DNA of 7,690 nt from UBA9676 sp036522155 (GCA_036522155.1 DATDGI010000140.1:1-7690); one strand, 5' to 3'. Counted from the stretch's first letter, positions 1-5,518 are shown. Notes: generated by a model from the sequence alone, not told the origin. Program-made: numbers and translations.

Positions 1-976
1 GATCGCCGAATGTCGGTATCGCCGGCGCGACTCCGACCCCCTCCACCGACACCCACGCCACCGCCCGCCCGGCCGCCGCTTCGCCGAGGCGGTGCAGGAA
101 CCTCAGGCGGCTCCGGAGCGGGAAGCGCGACAGCGCCCAGGTCGAGGTGACGACGGGCCGGGCGTCCGCGGGCACCCGGGCGAAGGCCTCGGGCACCACC
201 TCGACGGCGTCACCACGCAGCAGCAGCGGAGGGGCCGTCGCCGCCAGCGCCATCTCCGCTTCGAGCCTGGCGGCCCGCTCCGGCTGATCCGGCCACAGGC
301 AGGCGCGCAACCACCGGGCGTCATCCGCGTCGGTGACGTCGACCGGATCGAGGTCGACGCCGACCCGGGCGACGACCTCGGGCATCGCCCGCGCCGGGAG
401 GGGCCGGCCTCCCACGATCGAAGACGACAGCTGCACGGGAGATGACAGGTCGCCCAGCGATTGTCCGTTGCTGTACGTGATGCCAACGCGATCGACATTG
501 AGATTGAGCCCAGCTGAACAGCCCACGTCGATCAGCCCAACCGCATTCGCGCCTACCCGGCGCGCCGCCTCGGCAATGGCCGGATACAGCACGGCGCAGC
601 GTCCGGTCTCGTTGGTCCGCGTCTGCCGGCGCACGGCGATGGCCACGACCGAGTCGGTCATTCGCACCAGCGTGTCGATCGCCGCGTCAGCGGCAGCGTC
701 GCCGTCCGCAGCGGCATAGGCCGCGGCAAGCGCCGGGGCGCGTCCGGCGAGGGCGAGGTCGTGCAGCGCGGCGAGGATCACCGTGGGGTGCCGCTTGCGT
801 GCCGGCGCTATCTCGATGGCGCGCAGCGCCGCATCGGACTCACTCAGGGCGACGGCGACGCGCTCGTACAGCGGCGATGTTTCGGCGGCGTCGACCTCAC
901 CGAAGTGTCGGTACACCTGAGCGAGTGTGCGGGCCCTACCCACGGGTACGGCGCTTCCTGCGGTCGGCCCTGGCAT
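1..976 (-). CDS. DUF2332 family protein (3' end beyond window)
   Basis: Reading the minus strand from an ATG at 976-974 gives an uninterrupted frame of about 325 codons that leaves the window at base 1, so the C-terminus is missing here. The protein matches the DUF2332 pattern as I know it: an N-terminal helical part (AQVYRHFGEVDAAETSPLYE), a central GLIDVGCSAGLNLNVD segment at about residues 147-162, and a later WALSRFPLRSRLRFL stretch. The glycine-rich central segment resembles motif I of SAM-dependent methyltransferases, but no activity is established and I assign none. The family is usually about 340 residues, so little is lost. The start is uncertain: the ATG has no good ribosome binding site, whereas an in-frame GTG at 943-941 is preceded by AGGAAG (959-954) ten bases away. 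An in-frame stop lies upstream at 1063-1061. The gene points away from everything else and its 5' end abuts an IS630 remnant, so its native promoter may have been replaced. Confidence 0.85.
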   Translation of the reverse strand, partial: MPGPTAGSAVPVGRARTLAQVYRHFGEVDAAETSPLYERVAVALSESDAALRAIEIAPARKRHPTVILAALHDLALAGRAPALAAAYAAADGDAAADAAIDTLVRMTDSVVAIAVRRQTRTNETGRCAVLYPAIAEAARRVGANAVGLIDVGCSAGLNLNVDRVGITYSNGQSLGDLSSPVQLSSSIVGGRPLPARAMPEVVARVGVDLDPVDVTDADDARWLRACLWPDQPERAARLEAEMALAATAPPLLLRGDAVEVVPEAFARVPADARPVVTSTWALSRFPLRSRLRFLHRLGEAAAGRAVAWVSVEGVGVAPAIPTFGD

Positions 977-983
977 CCCGGCG

Positions 984-1085
984 ATTTCTAGCCATTGGAA
1001 CGACAACCCGCCTTTTACCTGGCACAAGAGCGCAGAAGAGATCTTCGACCGACTCGCCGGCTACTGCCGCTCCCTCAACAGATAG
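984..1085 (+). pseudogene. IS630-family transposase, C-terminal remnant
   Basis: One plus-strand frame reads ISSHWNDNPPFTWHKSAEE and continues with IFDRLAGYCRSLNR to a TAG at 1083-1085. This resembles the conserved C-terminal end of IS630-family DDE transposases (pattern HWN..P.PF.W.K.A.EI...L..YC). Only about 33 codons remain; none of the catalytic core is present, and the similarity stops close to the start codon of the oppositely oriented DUF2332 gene. I therefore read it as debris from an old insertion or deletion and not as a gene. The exact left junction, somewhere around 977-990, cannot be set by eye. The call rests on recalled family similarity over a short stretch. Confidence 0.6.
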
Positions 1086-1227
1086 CGAGCGCTCCAACTT
1101 GACAGGACAATAGGAGTCGGGCAACGAAGTCACTCACCCATGCGCTCTGTGGTCGCGTAAGTGCTGCGTTGCCGAATCTGCCCGGATAGAAGATTAGTGC
1201 GCCGCTGCGCGGTGCCGGGCCTGCACC
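1086..1227. other. Intergenic stretch left of the IS256-type transposon
   Basis: Between the IS630 remnant and the left end of the transposon I see no convincing gene. A TTGACA at 1099-1104 has no matching -10 at normal spacing. The stretch probably includes the outer end of the former IS630 element, but I could not find a partner repeat. Its last eight bases (1220-1227) are the left copy of the target duplication. Confidence 0.5.
1220..1227. repeat. Target site duplication, left copy
   Basis: CCTGCACC directly adjoins the left terminal inverted repeat and is repeated exactly at 3160-3167 beside the right one. Eight bases is the usual duplication length for the IS256 family. Confidence 0.93.
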
Positions 1228-1252
1228 GAGCAATGCTTGAAACCTGTGGATC
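1228..1252 (+). repeat. Left terminal inverted repeat of the IS256-type element
   Basis: The 25-bp sequence begins GAGCAATGC and ends CCTGTGGATC. It pairs with the reverse complement of 3135-3159 at 20 of 25 positions, and the mismatches cluster in the middle. Confidence 0.92.
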
Positions 1253-1265
1253 GGCCGGGGAGGGG

Positions 1266-1336
1266 TGTACCTTCCCGGTGATCGAGTAGAGGTTCTCAAG
1301 CAAGATCGGCGCTGGAACGCCGGTCGGGAAGGTACA
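1266..1336 (+). promoter_or_regulatory. Inverted repeat enclosing the transposase ribosome binding site
   Basis: TGTACCTTCCCG (1266-1277) is perfectly complementary to CGGGAAGGTACA (1325-1336). The second arm contains the transposase Shine-Dalgarno, GGGAAGG (1326-1332), nine bases before the ATG at 1342. A smaller hairpin nests inside: CGGCG (1307-1311) pairs with CGCCG (1318-1322). A transcript entering from outside would contain both arms and could hide the ribosome binding site; one starting between the arms would not. This resembles the protection against read-through expression known for IS10 and IS50. Function here is inferred. Confidence 0.6.
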
Positions 1337-1341
1337 ACCCG

Positions 1342-2625
1342 ATGCTCACCGTAGTCGCTGACGGCTGCCCTGGCCACGAGGGCAGCAAGGATCGTTCACA
1401 GTCGCTGATCGATGAGATTGTCCGCGAGGGGGCGCGGCGGATGCTGGCGGAGGCGCTGCGGGCGGAGGTGGATGCCTATATCGCGGCGTTCGCCGCCGAG
1501 CGCGGCGAGGACGGGCGCCGCCTGGTGATCCGCAATGGTTATCACCAGAGCCGGGAGGTGCTGACCAGTGCGGGCGCGGTCGAGGTGACGGTGCCGCGGG
1601 TCAACGACAAGCGCGCCGACCCGGTCACCGGTGTGCGGATGCGGTTCTGTTCGGTGATCTTGCCGCCGTGGTGCCGCAAGACCCCGAAGGTCACCGAGGT
1701 ACTGCCGCTGCTGTACTTGCATGGCCTGTCGAGCGGGGACTTCGTGCCCGCGCTGGGGCAGTTCCTGGGCTCCTCGGCGGAGCTGCCGGCGGCGGTGATC
1801 ACCCGGCTCACCGAGACCTGGAAGGGTGAGCAGCGCGCCTTCGCGGCCCGGGACCTGTCCGGCCTGGACTACGTGTACCTGTGGGCCGATGGGATCCACG
1901 TGAACATCCGGCTGGAGGAGCACAAGCTGTGCCTGCTGGTGATGATCGGCGTGCGCGCCGACGGCCGCAAAGAGCTCATCGCCCTCGCTGACGGCTACCG
2001 GGAGTCGGCCGAGTCGTGGGCGGACCTGCTGCGCGACTGCGCCCGCCGTGGCATGCGCGCCCCGGTACTGGCGGTCGGTGATGGGGCGCTGGGGTTCTGG
2101 GGCGCGCTGCGGGAGGTGTTCCCGCAGGCCCGGGAGGGCCGGTGCTGGTTCCACAAGACCGCCAACGTGCTGGCTGCGCTGCCCAAGTCCGCGCACCCCG
2201 GCGCGAAGAAGGCGCTGGCGGAGATCTGGGGCGCCGAGGACAAGACCTGCGCCCTGGCGGCGGTGCAGGCGTTCGAGGCGGCCTACGGGGAGAAGTTCCC
2301 CAAGGCTGTCGCGAAGATCACCGGCGACCTTGACCAGCTGCTCGCCTTCTACGACTACCCCGCCGAGCACTGGGTGCACCTGCGGACCACCAACCCGATC
2401 GAGTCCACCTTCGCCACCGTGCGCCACCGCACCAAGGTCACCAAGGGCCCCGGCTCGCGGGCCGCGGGCCTGGCCATGGCGTTCAAGCTCATCGAAGCCG
2501 CCCAGGACCGCTGGCGCGCCGTCAACGCACCCCACCTGGTCGCCCTGGTCCGCGCCGGAGCAACCTTCATCAACGGCAAGCTCGCCGAACGACCTGACGA
2601 TCAGTCCCAGGCCGATGCGGCCTGA
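1342..2625 (+). CDS. IS256-family (Mutator-type) DDE transposase
   Basis: This 427-residue protein catalyses DNA cleavage and strand transfer at the ends of the surrounding element. The catalytic triad is visible: D183 in WADGIHVN, D247 in AVGDGALG and E354 in TTNPIESTF, with the family-typical long gap before the glutamate and an RCWFHK motif just after the second aspartate. The N-terminal part contains the family hallmark VPRVNDKRADP and the block PPWCRKTPKVTEVLPLLYLH. Length is normal for the family and there is no interruption, so it is probably functional. The ATG at 1342 is supported by GGGAAGG nine bases upstream; that ribosome binding site lies in an inverted repeat arm. The GNAT cargo gene follows after 42 bp on the same strand, so the two are probably co-transcribed. 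A very long antisense frame across this gene is a product of high-GC codon bias. Confidence 0.97.
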   Translation: MLTVVADGCPGHEGSKDRSQSLIDEIVREGARRMLAEALRAEVDAYIAAFAAERGEDGRRLVIRNGYHQSREVLTSAGAVEVTVPRVNDKRADPVTGVRMRFCSVILPPWCRKTPKVTEVLPLLYLHGLSSGDFVPALGQFLGSSAELPAAVITRLTETWKGEQRAFAARDLSGLDYVYLWADGIHVNIRLEEHKLCLLVMIGVRADGRKELIALADGYRESAESWADLLRDCARRGMRAPVLAVGDGALGFWGALREVFPQAREGRCWFHKTANVLAALPKSAHPGAKKALAEIWGAEDKTCALAAVQAFEAAYGEKFPKAVAKITGDLDQLLAFYDYPAEHWVHLRTTNPIESTFATVRHRTKVTKGPGSRAAGLAMAFKLIEAAQDRWRAVNAPHLVALVRAGATFINGKLAERPDDQSQADAA

Positions 2626-2667
2626 GCAACAGGACACGGCGTGAAAGCCCCATGAAAGGCGGCCACA

Positions 2668-3126
2668 GTGCAGATCGTGGTAGATGACCTGTCCGGCCCG
2701 CAGATCGCCCACTTCCTCGACGACCACATCCAGGAGATGCGGTCCATCACGCCCTCCCCGGACAGCAAGCATGCGCTCGATCTCAACGATCTCCGTCAGC
2801 CCGAGATCACGTTCTGGTCGGTCCTGGACGGGTCCACCCTGGTCGGCTGCGGTGCGATCAAGAGACTGGACGCCAGCCACGCTGAGGTGAAGTCGATGCG
2901 CACGGCACCAGCGCGACGACGCGACGGCATCGCATCCATGCTGCTCGGGCACATCATCACCGAGGCCAAACGCATGGGATTCACCCGGCTCAGTCTCGAG
3001 ACCGGCTCATACGAGTTCTTCCTGCCCGCCAGGAAGCTGTATGAGAAGTTCGGGTTCGACTACTGCGAGCCATTCGCTGATTACCAGGCCGACCCGAACA
3101 GCGTATTCATGACCAGGCATCTCTAA
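2668..3126 (+). CDS. GNAT family N-acetyltransferase (YsnE-like), transposon cargo
   Basis: This 152-residue protein is expected to transfer an acetyl group from acetyl-CoA to an amine on an unknown small molecule or protein in the cytoplasm. The GNAT core is complete: the acetyl-CoA pyrophosphate loop R84-R85-D86-G87-I88-A89 (R/QxxGxG/A type) follows the strand VKSMRT, and motif B is Y125-E-K-F-G129-F130. The flanking phrases TFWSVLDG, GCGAIK, RLSLETGS and FADYQADPNSVFM resemble the Bacillus YsnE-like subgroup of putative acetyltransferases, as I recall it. The GTG start is supported by GAAAGG (2654-2659) eight bases upstream. The gene sits wholly between the transposase and the right terminal repeat, so it moves with the element. 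It could give the host a benefit such as tolerance to a toxic amine, but the sequence does not show the substrate. No GNAT-type drug-class signature was recognised. Confidence 0.93.
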   Translation: MQIVVDDLSGPQIAHFLDDHIQEMRSITPSPDSKHALDLNDLRQPEITFWSVLDGSTLVGCGAIKRLDASHAEVKSMRTAPARRRDGIASMLLGHIITEAKRMGFTRLSLETGSYEFFLPARKLYEKFGFDYCEPFADYQADPNSVFMTRHL

Positions 3127-3134
3127 AAGATCTT

Positions 3135-3159
3135 GATCCACAGGTCTTGACTATTGCTC
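3135..3159 (-). repeat. Right terminal inverted repeat of the IS256-type element
   Basis: The reverse complement begins GAGCAATAG and ends CCTGTGGATC, matching the left end at 20 of 25 positions. It contains an outward-facing TTGACT (3147-3152) resembling a -35 box, as seen in some IS256 ends, but no -10-like sequence lies at the right distance in the flank. Confidence 0.92.
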
Positions 3160-3167
3160 CCTGCACC
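3160..3167. repeat. Target site duplication, right copy
   Basis: CCTGCACC follows the right terminal repeat directly and is identical to 1220-1227. Confidence 0.93.
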
Positions 3168-3270
3168 AGCCTCCTGCCGGAGCCGTTCACCCCCGGGCGG
3201 CCCGCACCCAGGTCGGAGGAGTCCCCGAAGTGGTCTGCATCGCAATCATGCGCACGGCGGCCGCGAGCAG

Positions 3271-3276
3271 TAAGCT
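3271..3276 (+). promoter_or_regulatory. Possible -10 box of marR (leaderless transcript)
   Basis: TAAGCT fits the actinobacterial -10 pattern TAnnnT and would place transcription start at about 3283-3285, at the marR ATG (3285). Together with the weak Shine-Dalgarno this suggests a leaderless mRNA. I see no clear -35 box. Confidence 0.35.
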
Positions 3277-3280
3277 CAGG

Positions 3281-3295
3281 TGATATGTCACGTAA
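3281..3295 (-). promoter_or_regulatory. MarR operator candidate overlapping the marR start codon
   Basis: TGATATGTCACGTAA is the exact reverse complement of 3973-3987 in the promoter region of the downstream exporter. The core TGAYATRTCA is a near-palindrome, as expected for a dimeric MarR repressor. The marR ATG lies inside it, so bound repressor should block transcription initiation at its own gene. Confidence 0.75.
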
Positions 3296-3812
3296 CGGCA
3301 AGACGGCCCCGGCGCCTGCCGGCGGATGGCTCGACGGGGACCAGCAGCGGGCGTGGCTGGCCTATATCCGGGTCCAGCTGCGCCTGGCGTACGAGATGAA
3401 TCGCCAGCTCCTCGCCGATAGCGGCATGTCGTTGCCCGATTACGACGTGCTAACGGCGCTGAGTGTTGCGGATGGGGGGCGGATGCAGATCACGGTGCTC
3501 GCCGCCCAGATCGGCTGGGAGCGCAGCCGGGTGTCCCACCACGTGCGGCGGATGAGCACACGGGGCCTGGTGACGTGCGGCCTGTCCGCCGCGGACAGGC
3601 GGGTCACCGAGGTGACCCTGACCGCCCGCGGGTGGCAGGCTCAGGAGGAGGCGGCGCCCGCGCACGTGGATCTTGTCCGGCGCTTGTTCTTCGGGGGGCT
3701 GCCGGCCGGCCTGGTGGGGCCGCTCAGCGAGGCACTAGAAGGCGTGTACGCCAACATCATCAAACAAGGCTCGCTCCCGCCGCCGGTCGACTGGCACCCG
3801 GCGGAGGACTGA
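3285..3812 (+). CDS. MarR family transcriptional regulator
   Basis: This 175-residue protein is a winged-helix DNA-binding regulator that normally acts as a dimeric repressor released by small phenolic or drug-like ligands. The dimerisation helix region is WLAYIRVQLRLAYEMNRQLL; the helix-turn-helix covers about residues 65-95, with the recognition helix around ERSRVSHHVRRM (V83). The wing carries the family-typical D104-R105-R106 followed by VTEVTLTARG. The frame stays open upstream into the IS right end, but the ATG at 3285 is the sensible start: it precedes the conserved part by a short tail and lies within a conserved operator. The upstream AGG at 3278-3280 is too close to be a good ribosome binding site, which fits a leaderless mRNA. 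The gene reads toward the exporter genes and probably controls them. The IS256-type insertion lies 118 bp upstream and may affect its expression. Confidence 0.93.
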   Translation: MSRNGKTAPAPAGGWLDGDQQRAWLAYIRVQLRLAYEMNRQLLADSGMSLPDYDVLTALSVADGGRMQITVLAAQIGWERSRVSHHVRRMSTRGLVTCGLSAADRRVTEVTLTARGWQAQEEAAPAHVDLVRRLFFGGLPAGLVGPLSEALEGVYANIIKQGSLPPPVDWHPAED

Positions 3813-3948
3813 TAAGTCCCCGCCCTGACGCCTCGGAAGCACGGCCCCTGTTAAGCGCCGCGAAGCGCCTGCGCCTGCCCCGCGAATGCCCACGGCACCG
3901 GCACACAGGCAGGCAACCTGGCACGCCGGCGGGCTTCCCAATTGATAA
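3813..3948. other. Intergenic region after marR, no feature seen
   Basis: Between the marR stop codon and the operator array I see no gene and no convincing terminator; only short GC-rich self-complementary words are present and there is no T-tract. Transcription from marR may read into the exporter genes. Confidence 0.5.
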
Positions 3949-3965
3949 TTACGTGATATGTCATG
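3949..3965 (+). promoter_or_regulatory. MarR operator candidate, upstream tandem copy
   Basis: TTACGTGATATGTCATG agrees with the copy at 3973-3989 at 15 of 17 positions, with a 24-bp repeat distance. It stands out as AT-rich in a GC-rich background. It lies upstream of the proposed -35 box. Confidence 0.75.
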
Positions 3966-3995
3966 CTGACGTTTACGTGACATATCATGTATATT
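3966..3995 (+). promoter_or_regulatory. Candidate promoter of the exporter operon
   Basis: CTGACG (3966-3971, compare TTGACA) and TATATT (3990-3995, compare TATAAT) are separated by 18 bp. The spacer is filled by an operator copy, so bound repressor would exclude RNA polymerase. Predicted transcription start is near 4002. Confidence 0.55.
3973..3989 (+). promoter_or_regulatory. MarR operator candidate, promoter-spacer copy
   Basis: TTACGTGACATATCATG is the second tandem copy, and its first 15 bases are the exact reverse complement of the marR start-codon site (3281-3295). It is a pseudo-palindrome around TGACATATCA. Confidence 0.78.
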
Positions 3996-4006
3996 GCGGA
4001 GGAGAA

Positions 4007-4036
4007 GTGGCCGGCCCCCCGGGCCGGGACACGTGA
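4007..4036 (+). other. Possible 9-codon leader ORF before the first exporter
   Basis: A strong Shine-Dalgarno-like GGAGGAG (3998-4004) is followed by GTG at 4007, opening a short frame MAGPPGRDT that ends at TGA 4034-4036. This stop overlaps a GTG (4033-4035) in the exporter frame in a GTGA arrangement typical of translational coupling. Spacing from the GGAGG core to the GTG is only four bases, and the predicted transcription start lies near 4002, so it may be chance. Confidence 0.22.
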
Positions 4037-4059
4037 CCGCCGGCCTCGGGAGCCTGGAT

Positions 4060-5490
4060 ATGACAAGGCGCAACCGCGATCTGAGGAAGCGGGGGACCGG
4101 GGTCGTCACCGCCGGGAGCGGCCAGGTCACCGCGTCGGCGGGCCGGTTGACCGCCGCGCGCAGCGGCACCGTGGTCCACCGGGCGGTGCCGGCGCACCTG
4201 GCCTGCCGCATCGGCGCCCCGGCGCGGGCCGGGGCGCGCGACGCGTGGCCTGCGGTGGTCGCCATCGCGCTAGGGTCATTCGCGCTGGTGTTCTCGGAGC
4301 TCATCCCCGTCGGGCTGCTGGCCGACATCAGCGGGCACCTTCGTGTCTCGGTCGGGACCGGCGGGCTGATGGTGGTGGTGCCGGCCGTGGCGGCCGCGGT
4401 CGCGGCGCCGGTGCTGACCCTGTGCTCGGCCCGGCTGGAGCGGCGCTGGGTGCTGGTGGCCCTGAGCGCGCTGGTCGTGGTCTCCGACGTGATCGCCGGC
4501 CTCGCGCCGGGCATCGGGGTGATGCTCGCGGCCCGGGCCGTGCTGGGGATAGGGGTGGGCGGGTTCTGGGTGTTTGGGGCGGGGGCCGCGATCACCTTGG
4601 TCAGCGAGCAGGCCCGGGGCACCGCGGTGGCGGTGGTCAGCTCGGGGATCTTCATCGCGACGGTCGCCAGCTTGCCGGCGGCGTCGCTGATCGGCACGCT
4701 CACGACGTGGCGGGCCGCGTTCGCGGTCGCGACCGTCTTCGCGGTGATCGCCGTGGCAGCCCAGGTCGCCGCAGTGCCGCTGTTGGGCCCCGGCGGCCGG
4801 GTCCGGCCTAGGTCGCTGCTGACGGTGGTCACGCTGCCGGTCTCGCGGATCGGCCTGGTGGCCGCGGGCGCGATCTTCTTCGCCAACTTCGCCGCCTACA
4901 CCTACATCGGCCCGCTGCTGCACACCCGGGCCGGCCTCGGCGCCAGCGCGATCACGCTGGTGCTGCTCGGGTTCGGCCTGGCCGGCGCGGCCGGCAACTT
5001 CACCGCAGGCGTCACCGTGCGCGCTCACCTGCGAGCCACCCTGATGGGCTCGGGCCTGCTAATTGCCTGTAGCGCGCTGCTGCTCGCCACAGTCACGGGC
5101 GCACGCCCGCTGACCATCGCGCTGGTAGCCGCCTGGGGCCTGGGCTTCGGAACGGTGCCGGTGGCCGCCCAAAGCTGGATGGCCCGGGCCATGCCGGCCA
5201 ACATCGAAGGAGGCCTGGCCCTGTTCGTCTCCGTGCTGCAAGGCTCGCTGGCCGCCGGCTCGGCAGCCGGCGGCGTGATCTACGACGCCACGGGACCGGG
5301 CGGCGCGCTCGTGCTGGCCGCGGCCGTCGCGGCCGCTGGGTCACTGGCCCTGCTGGGCCGGGCCGGCGCGAGCATCAGCTCTCCGCTGGAGAGCTCCGCA
5401 GCTCCGGCCCGCGAGCAGGGCCGCGAAGCGCCGGCACCGTCGCACGACACGACCGGTGGAGCAGGGAACACCGCACAACGATCACGCTGA
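4060..5490 (+). CDS. MFS transporter, DHA1 (AraJ-like) drug/metabolite exporter
   Basis: A 476-residue membrane protein with about twelve hydrophobic segments, expected to export a small molecule in exchange for protons. The first membrane segment reads AWPAVVAIALGSFALVFSEL and runs into IPVGLLADISGHL, the E-x-x-P-x-GLL pattern of the AraJ/NepI/PbuE group. The ARAVLGIGVGGFW and TWRAAFAVATVFA segments are typical of MFS N-halves. The tail after the last segment is hydrophilic. The start is uncertain. I chose ATG 4060, with GGGAG (4048-4052) seven bases upstream; GTG 4033 is the alternative, and TTG 3994 is unlikely because it overlaps the promoter. Either choice leaves a hydrophilic N-terminal extension of about 70 residues, unusual for the family, which includes three heptapeptide repeats. 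The gene lies directly behind the two operators, so it is the prime target of the MarR repressor. The substrate is unknown. Confidence 0.9.
   Translation: MTRRNRDLRKRGTGVVTAGSGQVTASAGRLTAARSGTVVHRAVPAHLACRIGAPARAGARDAWPAVVAIALGSFALVFSELIPVGLLADISGHLRVSVGTGGLMVVVPAVAAAVAAPVLTLCSARLERRWVLVALSALVVVSDVIAGLAPGIGVMLAARAVLGIGVGGFWVFGAGAAITLVSEQARGTAVAVVSSGIFIATVASLPAASLIGTLTTWRAAFAVATVFAVIAVAAQVAAVPLLGPGGRVRPRSLLTVVTLPVSRIGLVAAGAIFFANFAAYTYIGPLLHTRAGLGASAITLVLLGFGLAGAAGNFTAGVTVRAHLRATLMGSGLLIACSALLLATVTGARPLTIALVAAWGLGFGTVPVAAQSWMARAMPANIEGGLALFVSVLQGSLAAGSAAGGVIYDATGPGGALVLAAAVAAAGSLALLGRAGASISSPLESSAAPAREQGREAPAPSHDTTGGAGNTAQRSR
4105..4167 (+). repeat. Three 21-bp in-frame repeats in the exporter N-terminus
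   Basis: Three consecutive heptapeptides, VTAGSGQ, VTASAGR and LTAARSG, are encoded in phase. A related unit, VTAGLGS, is encoded at 4033-4053 in the same frame, before the chosen start. Divergence between units is considerable, so this is an old or weak repeat. Confidence 0.5.
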
Positions 5491-5501
5491 AGTTGCCGTT
5501 C

Positions 5502-5518
5502 GCGGCCATACCGGCCGC
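5502..5518 (+). other. Short GC hairpin between exporter and oxidoreductase
   Basis: GCGGCC (5502-5507) and GGCCGC (5513-5518) can form a 6-bp stem with a five-base loop. No T-run follows, so it is not a normal intrinsic terminator. It lies six bases before the first oxidoreductase ribosome binding site and might affect translation or mRNA stability. Confidence 0.35.

Larger units (their letters stand above)
1228..3159 (+). mobile_element. IS256-family transposon with GNAT cargo gene, 1932 bp
   Basis: The unit is bounded by 25-bp inverted repeats at 1228-1252 and 3135-3159 that agree at 20 of 25 positions, including the outer seven (GAGCAAT) and the inner ten (CCTGTGGATC). Perfect 8-bp direct repeats (CCTGCACC) lie immediately outside, as expected from IS256-type transposition. 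Inside, on the same strand, are an intact DDE transposase (1342-2625) and a complete GNAT acetyltransferase (2668-3126) whose stop codon is eight bases from the right repeat. IS256 elements usually carry only the transposase and are about 1.3-1.5 kb, so the acetyltransferase is a passenger. The exact target duplication and open transposase suggest recent and possibly still active transposition. Collapsing one duplication copy reconstructs an empty site 118 bp upstream of marR. Confidence 0.92.

Noticed and set aside
1099..1127. Possible promoter starting with TTGACA at 1099-1104
   Set aside because: No -10-like sequence at 16-19 bp spacing, and no gene clearly needs it.
1120..1173. Inverted repeat GGCAACG / CGTTGCC around a 40-base loop
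   Set aside because: Only 7 bp with a long loop in GC-rich DNA; expected by chance.
2626..2667. An internal or older right end of the transposon between transposase and cargo gene
   Set aside because: No sequence resembling the terminal repeat (GAGCAAT or CCTGTGGATC in either orientation) occurs there.
1396..2952. A 518-codon open frame on the minus strand across the transposase and GNAT gene
   Set aside because: It is antisense to two well-supported genes, has arginine/glycine/glutamine-rich low-complexity composition, and matches no family I know. High third-position GC produces such frames.
3147..3175. Hybrid outward promoter from TTGACT in the right terminal repeat
   Set aside because: The position expected for a -10 (about 3170-3175) reads CCTCCT, which is unsuitable.
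3147..3284. N-terminal extension of the MarR protein by 46 codons starting at a TTG within the transposon end
   Set aside because: The frame is open by chance through the transposon repeat and its flank; the added part is not MarR-like, and the ATG at 3285 coincides with the operator.
3107..3301. Minus-strand frame across the right transposon end (contains GDSSDLGAGRPGVNG)
   Set aside because: It overlaps the marR start and the operator, begins at a TTG, and crosses the transposon border. Reading the reconstructed empty site gives a stop soon after the junction. I could not tie it to a family.
3850..3880. Candidate terminator after marR from GCGC words
   Set aside because: The stem is only about four self-complementary bases with no T-run.
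3735..4886. A 383-codon minus-strand frame across the operators and the first exporter
   Set aside because: It lies antisense to a clear MFS gene, crosses the operator/promoter region, and is dominated by Ala/Thr/Ser/Pro of shadow type.
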